The notes beneath the pieces were generated by a model. The model ran no database searches, had not been told where the DNA came from, and was given only the letters and a program-made list of their open reading frames with translations. Of a stretch of DNA of 64,000 nt, positions 23,901 to 37,479 are shown one piece after another. Positions within the stretch are counted from its first letter, which is position 1. Each line of letters opens with the position of its first letter. The stretch lies in the NCBI GenBank assembly GCA_018881555.1, contig JACAXG010000014.1:7558213-7622212 (forward strand), read 5' to 3'. This DNA is from Amblyornis subalaris (taxonomy: Eukaryota > Chordata > Aves > Passeriformes > Ptilonorhynchidae). The position numbers were made by a program, and so were the translations under genes.

Positions 23901-26529
23901 ATAAAATACTTATTTACAGATAAAGTATAAATCCTGCAACACCTTCTCATCTAAAAACTCAAATGATTAAATGAATACAAGCCACAAACAGAAGTGAAAG
24001 CCAAACCAGACACTGTTACCCAGAAATGAAAGTAGTTCTCCCACTCTGTTCTCAAAACTTTGAATAGATAATGAACCAAAGATGGATAATATGATATACC
24101 CAAAGGCTTGGCAAACTTTGGACAATTTGGAACAAGGACCTAACAATTTGCACAGCAGATCCTGCAATACCCTGTGCACTGGGCAAAGAGCTTTCAGTGA
24201 CGTCCCCAGAGTTAAGAACGTTGAGTTTGCTGATGGGAACATCGAGTTCTCTGTTAAGTCCAGTGGAAACTATTCTATCTAACAGCTGAAATAAATTTTG
24301 CAGTTCCTCTGGTAAAATTTTTGATCAGAAAACCAGGAAGGAAGTTAGTTGGATATTTTGGTACCATAGTTATCGATAGCATAATTGCAGACAGGCATTT
24401 AGGATTCCATTGCATTTCTATCACCTCATTTATTACAGGCAGAAAAACCCTTTCTTTCCAATGGCAAGTAAACTATAATTTTTTATCATTTTTGGCTAGC
24501 AAATAACTGTGCCCTATGAAGATAATTCTGAAATAAAATCCTCCTGTTGAAAAAGAGAAAAAAAAAAAAGACAAAAAAAAAGACAGGTAACTCAAAATCT
24601 TCTCTTTTAAAAAGAGCAAAAGCAGAGGCCAGGATAGTTGAGCAGTTTCCACTTACTTGCAAGGAAGGGCTAAAAACCATCTGTGGAGGCACAGTCACAT
24701 CACAACCTTCCTGCCAGGCTGGGGCCGGGTTTGTCATGCTCCTCCCAACCAGGAAGCTGCAGAGAACCACTCATAGATCCTTTTTCCAGCCCAGTGGGTT
24801 TCCGTGCAGTTGGTGTGGCAGATACAAAGCCTCAACGACACAGTGACACTGTGACTCCTACAGTTTGGAGAACATCCTCATGCTAAGAATATGCTGCTGA
24901 TCTGGGTGAAAAGTTACCAACCACTCCTTGTCCCTGTTGCTTGTCCCTTGTTTTCCTCCTCTATCAACATTTATGGCAGCTNGACACTTGCCAGCAGAGC
25001 AGCATCTGTTCTGTCAACAAACAATGAATGTGATTAAAGCAACAATGTGATTAAAGCAAACAATCAAAGGAAAAATTAAACAAAAACTAAACAAAGAAGA
25101 ATTGCTTATAAACATTTCCAAGATAAACTAGATCATTTTAATGGAACCTGTTGACAGGCTGAGTATATGTGTGGTTGTGCTGGAATGGGAAATTGCAATG
25201 GCAAGTAGCTAAGAAAAGGCAGTGACAGTAATCTCCTAAGATGAATCAGCAACAGCCAGAGCAAGGAATGAGGCCAGCAAAGAAAATTATTAGACAGAGG
25301 ATTAAAAACAAACTGAGAAGTGGTATTTCACATTGTCCATAATTCACCTGTGAAACTCGTTGCCATGGAATTTTGGTAATGCTTACACGATTAGACAAAA
25401 AAAAAAAAAATAAGCGGTAAATAAAGGAATGAAAAATTAATCAAAATCCTATTAAAATCTGTCTTAGACTCAGAAAGTTCCTGAACTTCAAGTAGCTGGA
25501 CATGGGGTGAGTATGGCAGGGAAATATTTTCTGCTCACTCTGTCCTGTAGCTTTTCTCTACATTCCCACTGACCTTTCCTGTTGGAGGAGGACGCAGTTC
25601 TAGATGCAGCCATGGTGCCACCATTCCTATGGTTTCAGATTTCATGTAATCAGGTCTTGTGCTATTTGAATCTGTGCAATCACACAGAATAAAGCTATGA
25701 GAGTCCATGGAAGGTACTGGAAAAGTCTGATTACAGTACTGAAACTGCTGTGCTGGCTTATACATACTGGAAATAAATTGTTATTCCCTCTCCCCAATAG
25801 ATCACTCCCATTTCTGTGCTTTTTTACAGTGAGAAGNGAGAGTAAATTAGCTCATATGAGGGTTTCTGTGATTTGGCCATTTAAGTGGCTGACTTTTTCT
25901 ATGTGTGTGCATGTATCATTGTGTTTATAATTTGTGTTCTTAATTATACGGAGTGCTTAGAATCAAATGATCTTTCTTACTTTCCTTAAAGAAAAGCAAC
26001 ATGTTAGTTAATCTGCAAAAGTGTCCTGATTAAAAGAAATGTAAAACTTCTACTTTCTTAGTAGGACTAAATTTAGTCATTCTGAAATGTAGAATAGCTG
26101 CTGCATCTATTAAATATTATAGTCTCAGTTATCATCTACTGAAGTACATCCTTTTCCAGAGTTCTAATAGAAATATAACAAGTTACCCAAAAAAAGACTG
26201 TAAGGAAAAGAAAATTAAGCTTGGTACTCGAAATTGAACATTTTAATGGCAATAGGATGAGGAGATGATGTGTATTGCAAAGGACTTTTCACTTGGATTA
26301 TTATTTTTTTTCCATAATTGGAACATCTTAGATAATATCATGATATGTAATATGAGTAAAACATGAGTAAATGTAGAAAGACGACACAAAAAGACAAATT
26401 TCAAGCATTTGGCACTGGAGAAGCAGTACTAACAATATGAATTGACTCACCAAGGCTCCAGTCCAGCAGTTACCAATGTGCTCAAGTTCACGGTTCAAGT
26501 GGAACTATTTATAAACATTAGGCTGGACG
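20971..26529. other. Intergenic DNA; first isolated Ns appear
   Basis: Unique, mostly AT-rich. A-rich runs lie at about 24549-24582 and 25397-25411. Single Ns lie at 22010, 22312, 24982 and 25837. Frames up to 102 codons are overlapped on the other strand and are not supported. Confidence 0.6.
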
Positions 26530-26543
26530 GGATCCCGGGATCC
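26530..26543. repeat. 14-bp perfect palindrome GGATCCCGGGATCC
   Basis: A GC-rich 14-bp perfect palindrome lies in AT-rich DNA, in the context GGCTGGACGGGATCC, which slightly resembles CR1 3' sequence. It holds adjacent BamHI and SmaI sites but no vector sequence surrounds it. Confidence 0.6.
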
Positions 26544-29500
26544 TATAATACCAGAACTAACTTAGTCCACAGGAATCTGTTTTTCTGATTTAGCTTTTAT
26601 TGCTACCTGAGTAGTGCTACGACAGGTATTTAAGGGAATCTCAATTACTTAAAAATCAGAATTACCAGCACAGTTCCTTTTNGCTTCTCTGGATGCTAAA
26701 AAGTGTCCTGGACATTGTCACTGTGCACCCAACAGCAGTGAGGGCCAACAACAGCTCCACATTGTCCATGTGCACTACAAAGGATGGATAAAAATCAAAG
26801 GTAGGGAAGTCATATCAGTGTCATTTGATGATCAGCCGGCATCATTTCAATCTTATCCAGAGATCTTTGGTCATTTAACTCTGTTCTGTGTCCCTGTCCC
26901 CACAAGGTGGAACATTTAAAAGGATAAATCNGATACTTGAGAGATGTAGGCTCGTGTGGATGAATGTATCGAGGAGCCCAAGGCTCTTTGATTTCCCAGC
27001 GCTTTTGTGGGTCTGGATTGTGATGTTGACTGTCATCAGCTTATTGAAAATAGCATAGAACATACCTCTTCACTAACTATTTTATTATCCCTAAATGCCT
27101 ACTGTGGAGAAGAAAAGACAAGATAGATCCCCACAGGACTCGCCATGGAAACACTGATCCTGGGGGGAAAAAGCCACTCAAGATCAGTGCTGTCCACTCT
27201 ACGCAAGTACAGAAATATTCTGGTACATTGTATGAGAAAATGTTTGTAGGCGTAAGAACTACAGGCACAAGTATCTGATCATCAGACACTGACAGGCTGA
27301 ATGGAGCCATTAACTAATTAGCAACAGGATTTGCATAACCTGCAACTCTCAAATATTTTTATGAATAAATTGATGGTCATCCAAATACTTGCAAATGAAT
27401 TAATTAAAAGATATGATAGGATTCTACAGATAACCAAATGAAACTAAGCATTTTTAGTAATTAAAACATTTTACCCTTATGATTACTCATCTAATTCTAC
27501 TACTGAGATTATTTCTGTCCAGTTCAGTAGAAAAAACCTGACCTGATACTATATTTTATTTTATTCTGCTTTTTACTTTTCCTTTTATCTCTTGACTATG
27601 TTGGAATATCCAATGAATTTTAAAAAAAAATTAATGCATTATCTTGTAAGTGATTAGCTTCTTAGGCAGGACTTGTGAAAATTTAGAGCATTTAAAATTC
27701 TCCGGCTGGAGAATTCTGCTGTCTGTTTTGACTGCTACAAAATTCACTTATACCCACAAAATATTTCTCTTTTCCTTTGGTAAATTAATAGATTAGAAGT
27801 GCCAAAAAGAAAAAGAAAAGAAAAGAAAAAGCAAAAAAAGGAAAAGGAAAAAATCAAAAATCCCTGTTGCTTTTGCACTATTGTAACAGGAACTATGAGC
27901 CTGTAAAAAGTATGAAATACCTTATTCTATGTTTAGAGCTGATTGTGCTATTTGGTAGTTGTGGCCTTGAAGTATTTTGATTTAATCTCAGAAAACAGGG
28001 CTGATCTGGATGAATTCCAGCTGAAGCTACAGGAATTGAAGAATTAAGCTACAGAACATAATGAAATGATTCAGTCCCATGCAATCTGATGAGCATCACT
28101 GTGTGTAATGGGATGTGTGTGTGGTTGTGTCTGAAGCTGGTTGTATACCATTGATTACAAAAGTACCTTTTACACATAGTGTAAGATAATTACTTTGTAT
28201 GAAAAGCAGACTATTTTAAAGCATTTATTTTAATAAATACATTTAGCACTAGTTTTCTGTATGTGGGTATATTGTTAGTGAGTAGTATTCAAGGCTAAAG
28301 CCCTTACCTTTGTGCTGATGCTGAAAACTATCAATTATAAAGCACCTAACAATGTTCTACCAATGAGCACTCTCTTTTAGTGGCACGTTCCTATTCCTCT
28401 TTTTAAAAGACAGATATTGCTGCATGCAGGAGCACCAAGACTGGGGTACCATTGTTAGGGCTGATTAAGGGGAGGAGGAACTGTTCAAATTTTAGGGTTC
28501 TTTTCTTATCAGACATCTATTGAACTGAATAGCATTTTGTTTTATATCACACTTTTTATGGCTTAGGTATCTCAGAGCTCTTTACAAAACAGTCTGTTTC
28601 AATACCAAATATTACTAGAATAGTGAATGTGTAGGCATCTATTATGTGATCTGCAATAGCTCACATACTCTTTGGCATTTGAACAATGCATTTAGGTAGT
28701 AGGGTGATGGGAATATGTAAGATAGTTTTATTTGCAAGTGTTAAAATAAACCTTTAAGAATCTTAACATTGAAACCAAAAGTAGGAAGAAAATATTTATC
28801 CTGTAGCTTGTAATTTGGTAAAACCTGCCTAGCATCCAGCTGGATGCAGAGTTACAATCGGCAAGAAAAGCCAGAGCAATAATTGTTCAGTGGAGGGATN
28901 GAGCTCTTGAAAGAAGTAGTCCCAACCCACAAACATCTCACAAGTGGTTTAGGACCACAGTGGAAACAATCCTTACCACTGAATTGTCTTTGTTGGAGTG
29001 ATGGACCTCAAACTGCATGGAGTGGGTCCCTAATTTCAGCTGATTTTGATTGTGCATGAGGAGAACATAGGAGAAGGCACGTAACAAGTGCTGAGGAGGC
29101 AGTAAGAAACAGAGAAGGGGAAAATAAGAAAGCAGGACAGCAAGGTATGTGAGCATCTCCTTCTAAAATTGCTGGATCAGCCTCACACTGTACTGGCACA
29201 GAGCTGTCCTCTGTGTCCTCGGTTAAATTACTGCATTGCTAGCAGAGGCTATGAAAAAAATGTGCATCTGCAGCTCAGCCACCACAATTCACAGTCCATC
29301 AGAGTGGAAATTAGGGGAAACAGTAGAATTAGTAAAATCCTGTATTGTCCCAAACTATATAGCTCATCCTGAATGTGGTCTTTCCTGTAGGTACAACANG
29401 TACAGCTGTGTGCATGGCTTTCTCTGTCTGTGCACCCCAGATGCATTTTCTCTTTCTTTTCTCTAGATTTCTGGCTATCTGTGCCCTAGCTGTCTTTTCC

Positions 29501-31879
29501 TGTAGTCAAGGTCTCTCTCTCTTCTTTCTCAACCTCCATCTGCTCTCATCTCCCTTTCAGCTCTTCTCTTTCCCTCCTCCTTCAACCTGGACAACACTGC
29601 ACCTCTTTTCAAAGCCTTTATTTTTAGAAGAAAATAAAATACATGAAATCTGAATGACTTCAAAACCATATTCTGGTGCTTTCTCTTGCTTCTCAGTCCA
29701 CTATTGTTGTTCAGACAGTGTATAGAGCACTATATCAAGTAATTGGGTATTATCTTCTGGACTGTAGTTCAGGCACTAAAAATAGCATATTGGTGACCAC
29801 TTTGTTCCATATGCCTCCTTTATAAAAAGAGCTAAGGGCATTTTTTCAGGTTTTCCATGTTGGAACATTAACTTCTAGCAGAGGTGCTATTCTTTTTGTG
29901 GTGAAAGCAAAATGAGTATGAGCTGGGTATGATCATCACTTCCATGAAATTTTGTAAAACTCATTGCCACGTGATTATTTTCTATCACCAGGTTCATACC
30001 TGCAAGTTCAGGCTGACATGTCTCCACTGCCGTTGTTTGACAGTTGCTTTGTTGTTCTACCATTTTTTATCCTGTGCTCTAAAAGACCGTGAATGGCACT
30101 TACGAAATCACTCATTAAGGCAACCACCAAGTGGGCCACTGTTACCAAAGTGGCTGATGGTTTTGGTATTCAGCTAGCAACGTCTCACAGGAGTCTGATT
30201 ATCACAAATGACGACAAACTGCCTTCTGCAAATCGTGCTCTTACAAAGTGTAGCACCTGGACCTCCAAAACTGAGGAACCCAAAGTGCGTGGCCACTTTT
30301 TGCAACCTTCTCTGTGCTGCCATGATCGGGTAGATGATCCTCAGGACAGGACAGTGGCGTCCTTCTCTTGATGGGGTAACCAAATGTGATCTTGGAAAGT
30401 TGGCTTGAAGGCCTATTTGTTTGGAATGTCTCTTCCTGTGTACCCCTTCCTGCTTAGGTGTTGGGGGACCCCTGGAAAATGCTCTTATTTCTGAAANTGC
30501 TGTGGGTTATTTCCCCGCTCACTTCGGCATCAGCCGGTGAGGTCGAGCTGCTGTGCTCTGCTGCAAGGTGATCTGTTCCTTTCTCGCTGTTGAGAAGAAG
30601 GGTGACCAGCTGACAGTAAAATTGCTCGGTGCTGATGAGCCCTTGGCTTTGTTACGGTGGTAAAACATACATCATTTGACAGCTGCTTGTGCATGGAAAA
30701 AAACATAGATGATTAACGGTTTCCTATCTTCTCTTGCTACTGATCTTCTTTGCTTATGACAGATGAGACTTAGATGTCTTTTTTTAAGAGACAGAGAGAG
30801 AAAAGGAGAATATTTAAACTTGTTCTCACCTAAGTCTTTTATGTTATCCTAAGGACCTTATTTGTAGTAGAGATTTTTGTCTGAATTTCAGCTCTCCTAA
30901 AATGATGAGATCTGTCATTCAGCTTTAAAAGGGAACGTGTATTCTTCCCCTGCTGGATTTTTTTTTTTTTTTTTGAAAAAGGGTATAATGCTAATTTTAC
31001 TTATTCAGAAATTAAAATAGCAAACAGTTTATATGAGGTGTTGATAATTACCTATATTACTGTAATGCTGTGACAGATGTTGGCAAAAAGAGGCAGAAAA
31101 TGCCTACAGCTGTGCACTCCATGACATCCAGTTTATACTCAGACAGAAGGCTAACAGATGTTCTGAACTGTCACTTTGCCTAAATGTTTTTAAAGTCTAA
31201 GGACCTGCTTTATAATTCACTAGGGCCTCATTTGGTTTCACAGAGGTCCTCAGAATTCCCATCTGTGACAATTAATGTCGAAGACTTTTATAAATCAACC
31301 CCTGTCCTTATTAGCCCTCTGCAAATAGATATTTTGTATCTGTATACTCCCGAGGCTTCTATTTTTTGTGACCTAGTTATTAATTTCTATTACTTATAGA
31401 TAGCATAACTCTTGTTTTGAGAAGAAACAGATTTGGGTGACACGAATAAAGCTTGAGCAACAGAACCGAAAGCTTGCTGGTATAATTTAGACTGACCTCA
31501 GAATAGCTATGTTAAAATATTCTTTCTTTTCTTGCTGAATGATATGGTCATTTCTAAGGTGGCTGTAAAATGCTAACAAATTCAAACTACTAGTTTTCCC
31601 GAAGGAAAATATAAATCTTGGTGGTATCAAAACAGAGCACTTAAACAAGCATGTTCAGCTGCCACAGATATTGCTATTCCTAGAGAATGTTCTTATTCAG
31701 AAATAGTTAAAACATTGAAAGGGTACTTTAAAAAACAAATAAAGTTTCATAGATTAAATTATGCTCTTTAATTTAAAAATGGAGATGTTATAAAAGTGAT
31801 ACATAGGGAGTGTATACATGTAGAAAAACTGAGATTTAAAATAGTCTTTGGTCTTCAAGCTCCGCCCAAATTTGCCAGC
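26544..31879. other. Intergenic DNA
   Basis: An A/G-rich simple stretch lies at about 27804-27855 and a T-run at about 30959-30975. The part 30000-30200 has TTGTTTGACAGTTGCTTTG (MEIS- and SOX-like) and could be regulatory. Single Ns lie at 26682, 26931, 28900, 29399 and 30497. No gene is supported. Confidence 0.55.
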
Positions 31880-32900
31880 ATACCTTCAGATAAGCAAAAA
31901 ATGTCTCTAGTGTAAAGCAACTTAATACTTTATTGATAGTTGCCATTTCTTTTTAAAAGCTGTATTCCTGTTGTACAGTAGTTTAATAGTTTAAATATTG
32001 TGCTAACATAATCAGTGTTTGGCCTCTTCTGTTCCCCAATCCTGTATAGAAGCAGAACTCCAAATTGTACATCTTTCTGGGTTTGTTTCTAAATTACTCC
32101 CCACACTTAATTACGAGGATGAGAGGGATGCCTTATTCCTCTTTGTTATAGGCTAAGCTCTCAGTAATCCCAAACAAAAGAGCCAGTTCTGGAAGATATA
32201 GGATTTGCTAGCAGGATTATGGTCTCATAGATAATGATGTGCAGTCAGCAGAAGCGAAGCTTTATTTTAATTCAAATAAGCTAGTAAACAAACCACTGAC
32301 AAGTCTGCTGGTGAGAGTAACTGGCTTCTGTTGCCACATTGGCAGCTNAATTATAGAAAATCTATTATACCCTGTTCACCATATGTTTAATTTAATACAG
32401 ATACAAATTAAACTATCCACAGTGCCTATTAAAATGACAATACATATTTTTTAAATATATGAATGTTTTAAGATACATTCCCCTGACCTTAAGAAAGGCA
32501 GTGCTGATTTGGGAGACTACAGCAAAACACATGCTGTAGTCAACAGATTCTCTTCAACAAAAACAACAACAACAGTGATTTGAAAAAACCGCAGAATATT
32601 AACAGTTTTGTAACAGATAATGAGGTTAATTGGGGTGTTTTACCTTCTAAGCATCTATTCTTACACACTTCACTCCCCCTAGGTTCCTGGGCCTTGTATT
32701 TGATAGAAGTGATTGATATCTAATCAGCTGTATACTTTTTAATTCAGTGCCAGCTACAGTATGAGGGTTTTGCCCTTTTCCTGCTGCAAATAACTATTTC
32801 TCATCTCTGCATATTCTCATTTATTAATGTTCTGTCAAATAACCTGGATTTCTTGACCTGTCAGGAACCTTGGAATTGCTACTCTGTAATACTGATGGAG
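31880..32900. promoter_or_regulatory. Candidate conserved non-coding elements about 16-17 kb upstream of SOX2
   Basis: Two parts stand out: 31900-32170 (TTAATAGTTTAAATATTGTGC, CACTTAATTACGAGG, CTTTGTTATAGG) and 32620-32900 (GAGGTTAATTGGGG, GTGATTGATATCTAATCAGC, TCATTTATTAATGTTCTGTC). No repeats or coding frames. An N lies at 32347. Confidence 0.3.
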
Positions 32901-34329
32901 GGTTTCAAATTATGCAGACAGATTCCTGCTTAGGGTCTGTGTTGTTCAGAGGAAGAAGTGTTGAGCACCATGTGTTGTGGCTCATTATGGACGCTGATTT
33001 ACTTGAGTTCTGTAGTGGTTAGAGTGAAAACAGGTATTGGAGAAAAATTAGAATTACAGGAGGCCAATATTGTGAGGGTCTAACTAAATGTGGGTGTTTC
33101 CAAATAAACTGAATTTACTTCATCAAGTCAATAAGTCACTGCACGTTATGGGGATCAGCAGATATTACTGTGGTGAGGTGGTGATGCACTGCTTGAAACC
33201 ACAATGAAACTACAGAGAAATAAATTAACTTCCCCAAATTCACCCCTTATATCTTAAATGAATGATGATGAAAGAAAGTGCCAGTCAAACTATTGCCAGT
33301 GAAGAGCTCTCTGGACTTCACTGGGATCCTCCTGCCAAGACTGGTGCTCTCCTTTCCAGCTCCAGTCTGCTAACAGCAGCAATAAATGTGTAATGAAAAT
33401 GAAAAGTTTTATGAAATGACTTGCTTGCAGGTTGTGCATTGTCACTTTACTCCATGGTAATATATTCACAATCTAGCATTCAAAATTATGTTTCCCACGA
33501 CTTTTAAGATGTCAGAGCACATGCAAGCTCCATGTGCACATGTGGAATTGTGTGTGAAGGGAGTCTCTGACTCCTATAAATGTGCAGCATCATATACCAG
33601 GCACTAGGCTGTATATTGTCATATGTACGGTGTATAGCATGGGCATGAGATGTGCAGTGTAAAGTGTATATACACTGTGTGCACATGTATGCTCATTGTC
33701 TGTTTATTTTAATTTCATTTACCAAAACGTTTTCAGAATCAATATATATTTGCAATGCAAACATAACATACAGAGGAATTTAGGAGTTATTGCAAACAAC
33801 TTTCACTTATTTGATAAATTCATCTTTAGTATATAAAACAGTGTCCAGTTCCAAAGAAAGTTGCCATCTAAAGAATTGAATGTATAAAGGTACCAGGCGC
33901 AAGAGACATTTGGACATAATACAGAATATTACTGGTGCTATACTTTCTGCTCTTCTTCCCAGCAGAAATTTATCCTATACCATGTGGTCATCTTTCACTA
34001 AAGGTATATTTGGCACCACAGCTACCCATAGCAAACATATTGCAGTAAATATTGGGTAATAAATGAATGGGGTCTGTCATAGCAATCATGGGAGGAAAAA
34101 AAAAACCTAAGCAGAAGAAAACTGCAATTTTAGGAGGCACATCTAAAGTTCTTGCATAGATTTCTATGCAGTGAAAGGCCTGCCTGCCCTGCAAACCTGC
34201 CGCTCCTCGAGAGCCACTCTTGCACAGCTTCTTTGCTTTTGGGTAAATGGATTTTCTGCTGTCATATCCCTGAGGGCTGGGGAGAGCAACTAAAAAAAGC
34301 CCTGCTACCCGTGTGTACCGAGTGTTCCC
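32901..34329. other. Intergenic DNA up to the composition boundary
   Basis: CpG-poor sequence runs up to about 34.3 kb, where the CpG-rich domain begins. A GT/CA-rich zone lies at 33520-33690. Apart from the inverted repeat at 34153-34170 nothing is recognised. Confidence 0.6.
34153..34170. repeat. Perfect inverted repeat TGCATAGA-TT-TCTATGCA
   Basis: An 8-bp palindromic arm pair with a 2-bp spacer lies about 170 bases before the start of the CpG-rich domain. It may be a dimeric protein-binding site or chance. Confidence 0.6.
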
Positions 34330-34900
34330 TTAAGGCTGCGGCGTGGCGGGACGCGTGTCCAACCTTCCCGCGGTGTGTGCCTCCGGAGCACACCGGTGCA
34401 CGGGCACCACACCACGCTTCCCACGCGCAGCTTTTAGGTTAGGAAAGCATGAACGTTGTAAAAGCGAAACGAGAGGGTGAGAACTTCTGGAAAGAGATTG
34501 GGAAGCCCTTTCGGCCAGGAAAGGAGTGCCGGAGGACACGCGGGGAGGCGGCGGGCGGGTGAGCGCTGCTCCGGGCTCCGCACCGAGAGGGGCGCGGGGG
34601 ACCCGCTCTCCACANCCCGCGTGGGCTCTGCGGCGAGGCCGGCGGTGGCTCGGGGCAGCCCGCTGGTATTAAACTTTAACCCTCTTGTCAGCGAGCCAGG
34701 ATGCTAAAGAAGGGCTTGTCCCATTTGGTGTGAACCTCAGCTCCTCCAGGGAAGATTAAGTTGGGAGCCCCGGGGCGCGGAGCGGGGTCCGTGCGCGGCG
34801 GAGCCAGGCGGAGGCGGTGGCTGAGCGGTGTCGGAGCCGGTGCGGACACGGCAAGGGCAGAAATATTGGCCGGGGGGAGAAAAGCCAGCACAGCCTGACT
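34330..34900. promoter_or_regulatory. CpG island, first of the SOX2 CpG domain
   Basis: CpG dinucleotides become frequent here after 34 kb of CpG-poor DNA. It may be a promoter or a Polycomb-type island. The frames inside are composition artefacts. One N lies at 34616. A non-coding transcript start, for example of a SOX2OT-like RNA, is possible but not shown. Confidence 0.6.
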
Positions 34901-35979
34901 TCTCCCTCTCCTATGAAACAGCTTCAGGTCTTTATCTTGTGGAGGAACTCCAAAATTCTGAAATTTTTTTTTTTTTCTGGACACAGTTGTGGGTCAGACT
35001 CCGGCACTCAGCCCCTCTGCGAGACCGTGTCTGGCGAACACCTTACTGGTCTGTTCTGTTGGAATATGCAGCCTAGCGATGTATCTATATATAGCCAATT
35101 TGGAGTGATCCGTTATTTTATCTCTGCACCTGGATGCAGGTGGTTTGGTTTTTGTTTGGTTGCTTGGTTTTTTTCCCCGAGCCTAAAATTAGTTGTGAAA
35201 GTCGAAATCTAGGACATTCATTTTCCCACCCCATGGGATCGGTCTCGGTGTAGAGACTTAAGGGTAACAGTGGCAGTGTGGGAGCCCAGCCCTCCTCAGA
35301 CCAGGGCGAAAAATGCACGCTGATATGCGAATTTCTTTCAGAGCCCTTCCAATCTGTGGTTTACTTTTTTACTTTTGTTTGTTTGTTTTTCTTTCCCTCC
35401 AGAAAGTCTTAGAAATTGCTGCAAAGCGTTAGAAAGTTGTAGGTGCCCGGTCCACGCACTGGTGATTTCGTTTCTGGTTATCTGCAAAATGAGCTTTAAG
35501 CCAATTTCGTGCTTCAGGCTAAAGAGGGGGATTCGTATTTCCCTCCTAGACGCGTGGCATTCCTGGAATCTCTTTGTCAGCTTGCCGTAGGATGCTGCTG
35601 TAGTTTGCCTGGAAACTCTCTCCAAAATTTGTATACAGAGGTTAAGAACGACGTAAGGTTTCTGAGCCATCGGGTTGTTCTGTCTGGAAAGAAAAAAAAT
35701 AATCTTTCAATGATAAGTTAGTATTAAACTATTCAGAGCCTGGTTCCCATTTAACCCAAAGAACCATCGTAGGTAGCAAAATATGCATTTCCTACAAATT
35801 TCTTCCCTTCCCTGCTCTGAGAAATAAAATGCCTCTTCAGGAGAAGCCGTTCTTTCCTCGCGGGTCTTAGGAAAGTTCTTGCACGATTCCCTGAACTTTG
35901 ACACGCTTGGATCTTTCATGCCACTTTCCCCCCCTCCTTGACGTGTAAAGGCTATTGCAAAACGACGGGAGGTTGCCTG

Positions 35980-36215
35980 AACTCTGTGCCTGGAGGTGAG
36001 CTCTGCCGCTCTCCCTGCGAGCCTCCTCTTGGCGTTAAGCCTGGCCAGAAGAGCTGCCCCGTGCCTGGCAGCGCGGCCCCTGCGCGGAGCCGTGCGGGGC
36101 TGGCGGGGCCGCTGCCGGCGGGGCCGCAGCCGCCGCTCCGCGGCCGCCCCGGAGAGGCTCCCCGCACCCTCCCCGCTCCGGCGGAGCGAGCTGGCGCGAA
36201 GATGTTTATCCTGAG
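35980..36215. promoter_or_regulatory. Short CpG island
   Basis: A dense run of CpGs (GCGGGGCTGGCGGGGCCGCT and similar) with sharp edges lies between AT-rich blocks. Overlapping frames on both strands arise from the lack of stop codons in GC-rich DNA. No splice or promoter motif was recognised. Confidence 0.6.
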
Positions 36216-36229
36216 ATGCAAAATGGGTT

Positions 36230-36545
36230 GTTGAAAAACAAGCCATGTGCAAATAGTTTAATTTTCCGTTTTGATGCTTATCTTTGTCTCCCGAATTTCA
36301 TCGGAGAGGCTTTAATTGGCGTGTGGGTAATAGTTCCTAAATAATCCCTTATTAGATGACTTCAGACGAGTTGTGAACCAATAACGTCTTAGTCCCAAAA
36401 GTGAAAGTAGAATTTGAAGGCTCAGGTCAGTTTTTGTCAAAGGGCTCATTTGANCATCTTTTAGTTTGCTGAAAAAGCTAATTAAAGAACGTTTGAAGGT
36501 TAAAGTCATTATTCCGTGCTGTTGTCGTGCTACAAGTGAGCCGAG
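36230..36545. promoter_or_regulatory. Candidate conserved non-coding element about 12 kb upstream of SOX2
   Basis: An AT-rich block after a short CpG island contains TTTGATGCTTATCTTTGTC (GATA and SOX-like), GGCTTTAATTGGCG, AAATAATCCCTTATTAG and GAACCAATAACG. No repeat or real ORF is visible. One N lies at 36454. Confidence 0.35.
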
Positions 36546-36889
36546 TTTTGTGAAAACACAAAGGGCAGAAGTCACAGAGGTGGATTACTGTCAGTCCAGG
36601 CTACAGAGGCACAGAGAACTGTGGCATTAATTCCTATAGAAAGGTAGACAAACACAGTCACTGACTAACAACTTTCCCGCAGAGCCCTATTGTCTAAGCA
36701 CTTTCTTCTGCTTTGGGGCTCTCTTCGAGTTGCTACAGTCGTAACCAGATCCCAAACTAGGTAACGGGGCGGCTTTCGAGCGCAGAATTCTTGACCTGTG
36801 AAACAATTTCCAGGACAAAAAAAATCGCTGTGGGTCTCGGCGGCTCCCTCTAACATTTATTTCCCCCTTCAGCGGTGCTAATTTATTCA

Positions 36890-37380
36890 TTACTTGGCAG
36901 AAAGTTAGCAACGCACCAGAACTCTGCCGGAGCCCGCAGCACCCTCGGCACTCGCCGACCCCGGGTTGCTGCTGCCCGCTGCGCTCCGCAGCCTGCGGGC
37001 CCGGCGGGGGCACAGNCCCGTTCGTGGGGTGGCCCTGGTGGCTCTGAGGAACTTTGCGGGCGGCGGCGCCGCTGCGCAACAGCCGCGCATCAGCCGCGCA
37101 ACAGCCGCGCTGCGCGGGAGCTGCGCGCCGCGGAGGGTGCCGGAGCGCACGGACACGCCGCCCGTCCGCGGGCAGGAAAATCCCGTGGGCTAATCCCGGC
37201 GGCTGTCAGCACCAGTTTGCGCCTTTGTGTGTGCGTGTGCGTGGACAGCAGATTGCAAACCCGGGCACACAAAGATAGGCGCGCACAGGCACAGCCGGGG
37301 CTGCTCAGCCTCGCCTCCCCAGCGCCCGCTGCCTTCGCGCTGAGCCGCCTTGCCCCGCTCGCTCTTAAAGTCTAGATTTT
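36890..37380. promoter_or_regulatory. CpG island with short GC-rich tandem repeat
   Basis: The CpG-rich block contains near-repeats CAACAGCCGCGCATCAGCCG and GCGCAACAGCCGCGC at about 37076-37110, then a GT-rich run (TGTGTGTGCGTGTGCGTG, about 37225-37245). It could be an alternative promoter upstream of SOX2. No coding call is justified. One N lies at 37016. Confidence 0.55.
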
Positions 37381-37479
37381 TAGGTCTGGCCACGACTATA
37401 GATCTCCCCAAATTCAAAGAAACAGATGTTTGGGCTTATTATGGATGGGGGGGAGGGGAGGAGGGATCCCTGCAGCTGC

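Noticed and set aside
26530..26543. Possible cloning-vector polylinker (BamHI and SmaI sites together)
   Set aside because: The flanks are ordinary AT-rich genomic sequence with no other vector or linker sequence.
27804..27860. A-rich stretch as a processed pseudogene tail
   Set aside because: No coding or transcript-like sequence is visible upstream of it. It is mixed AAAAG simple sequence.
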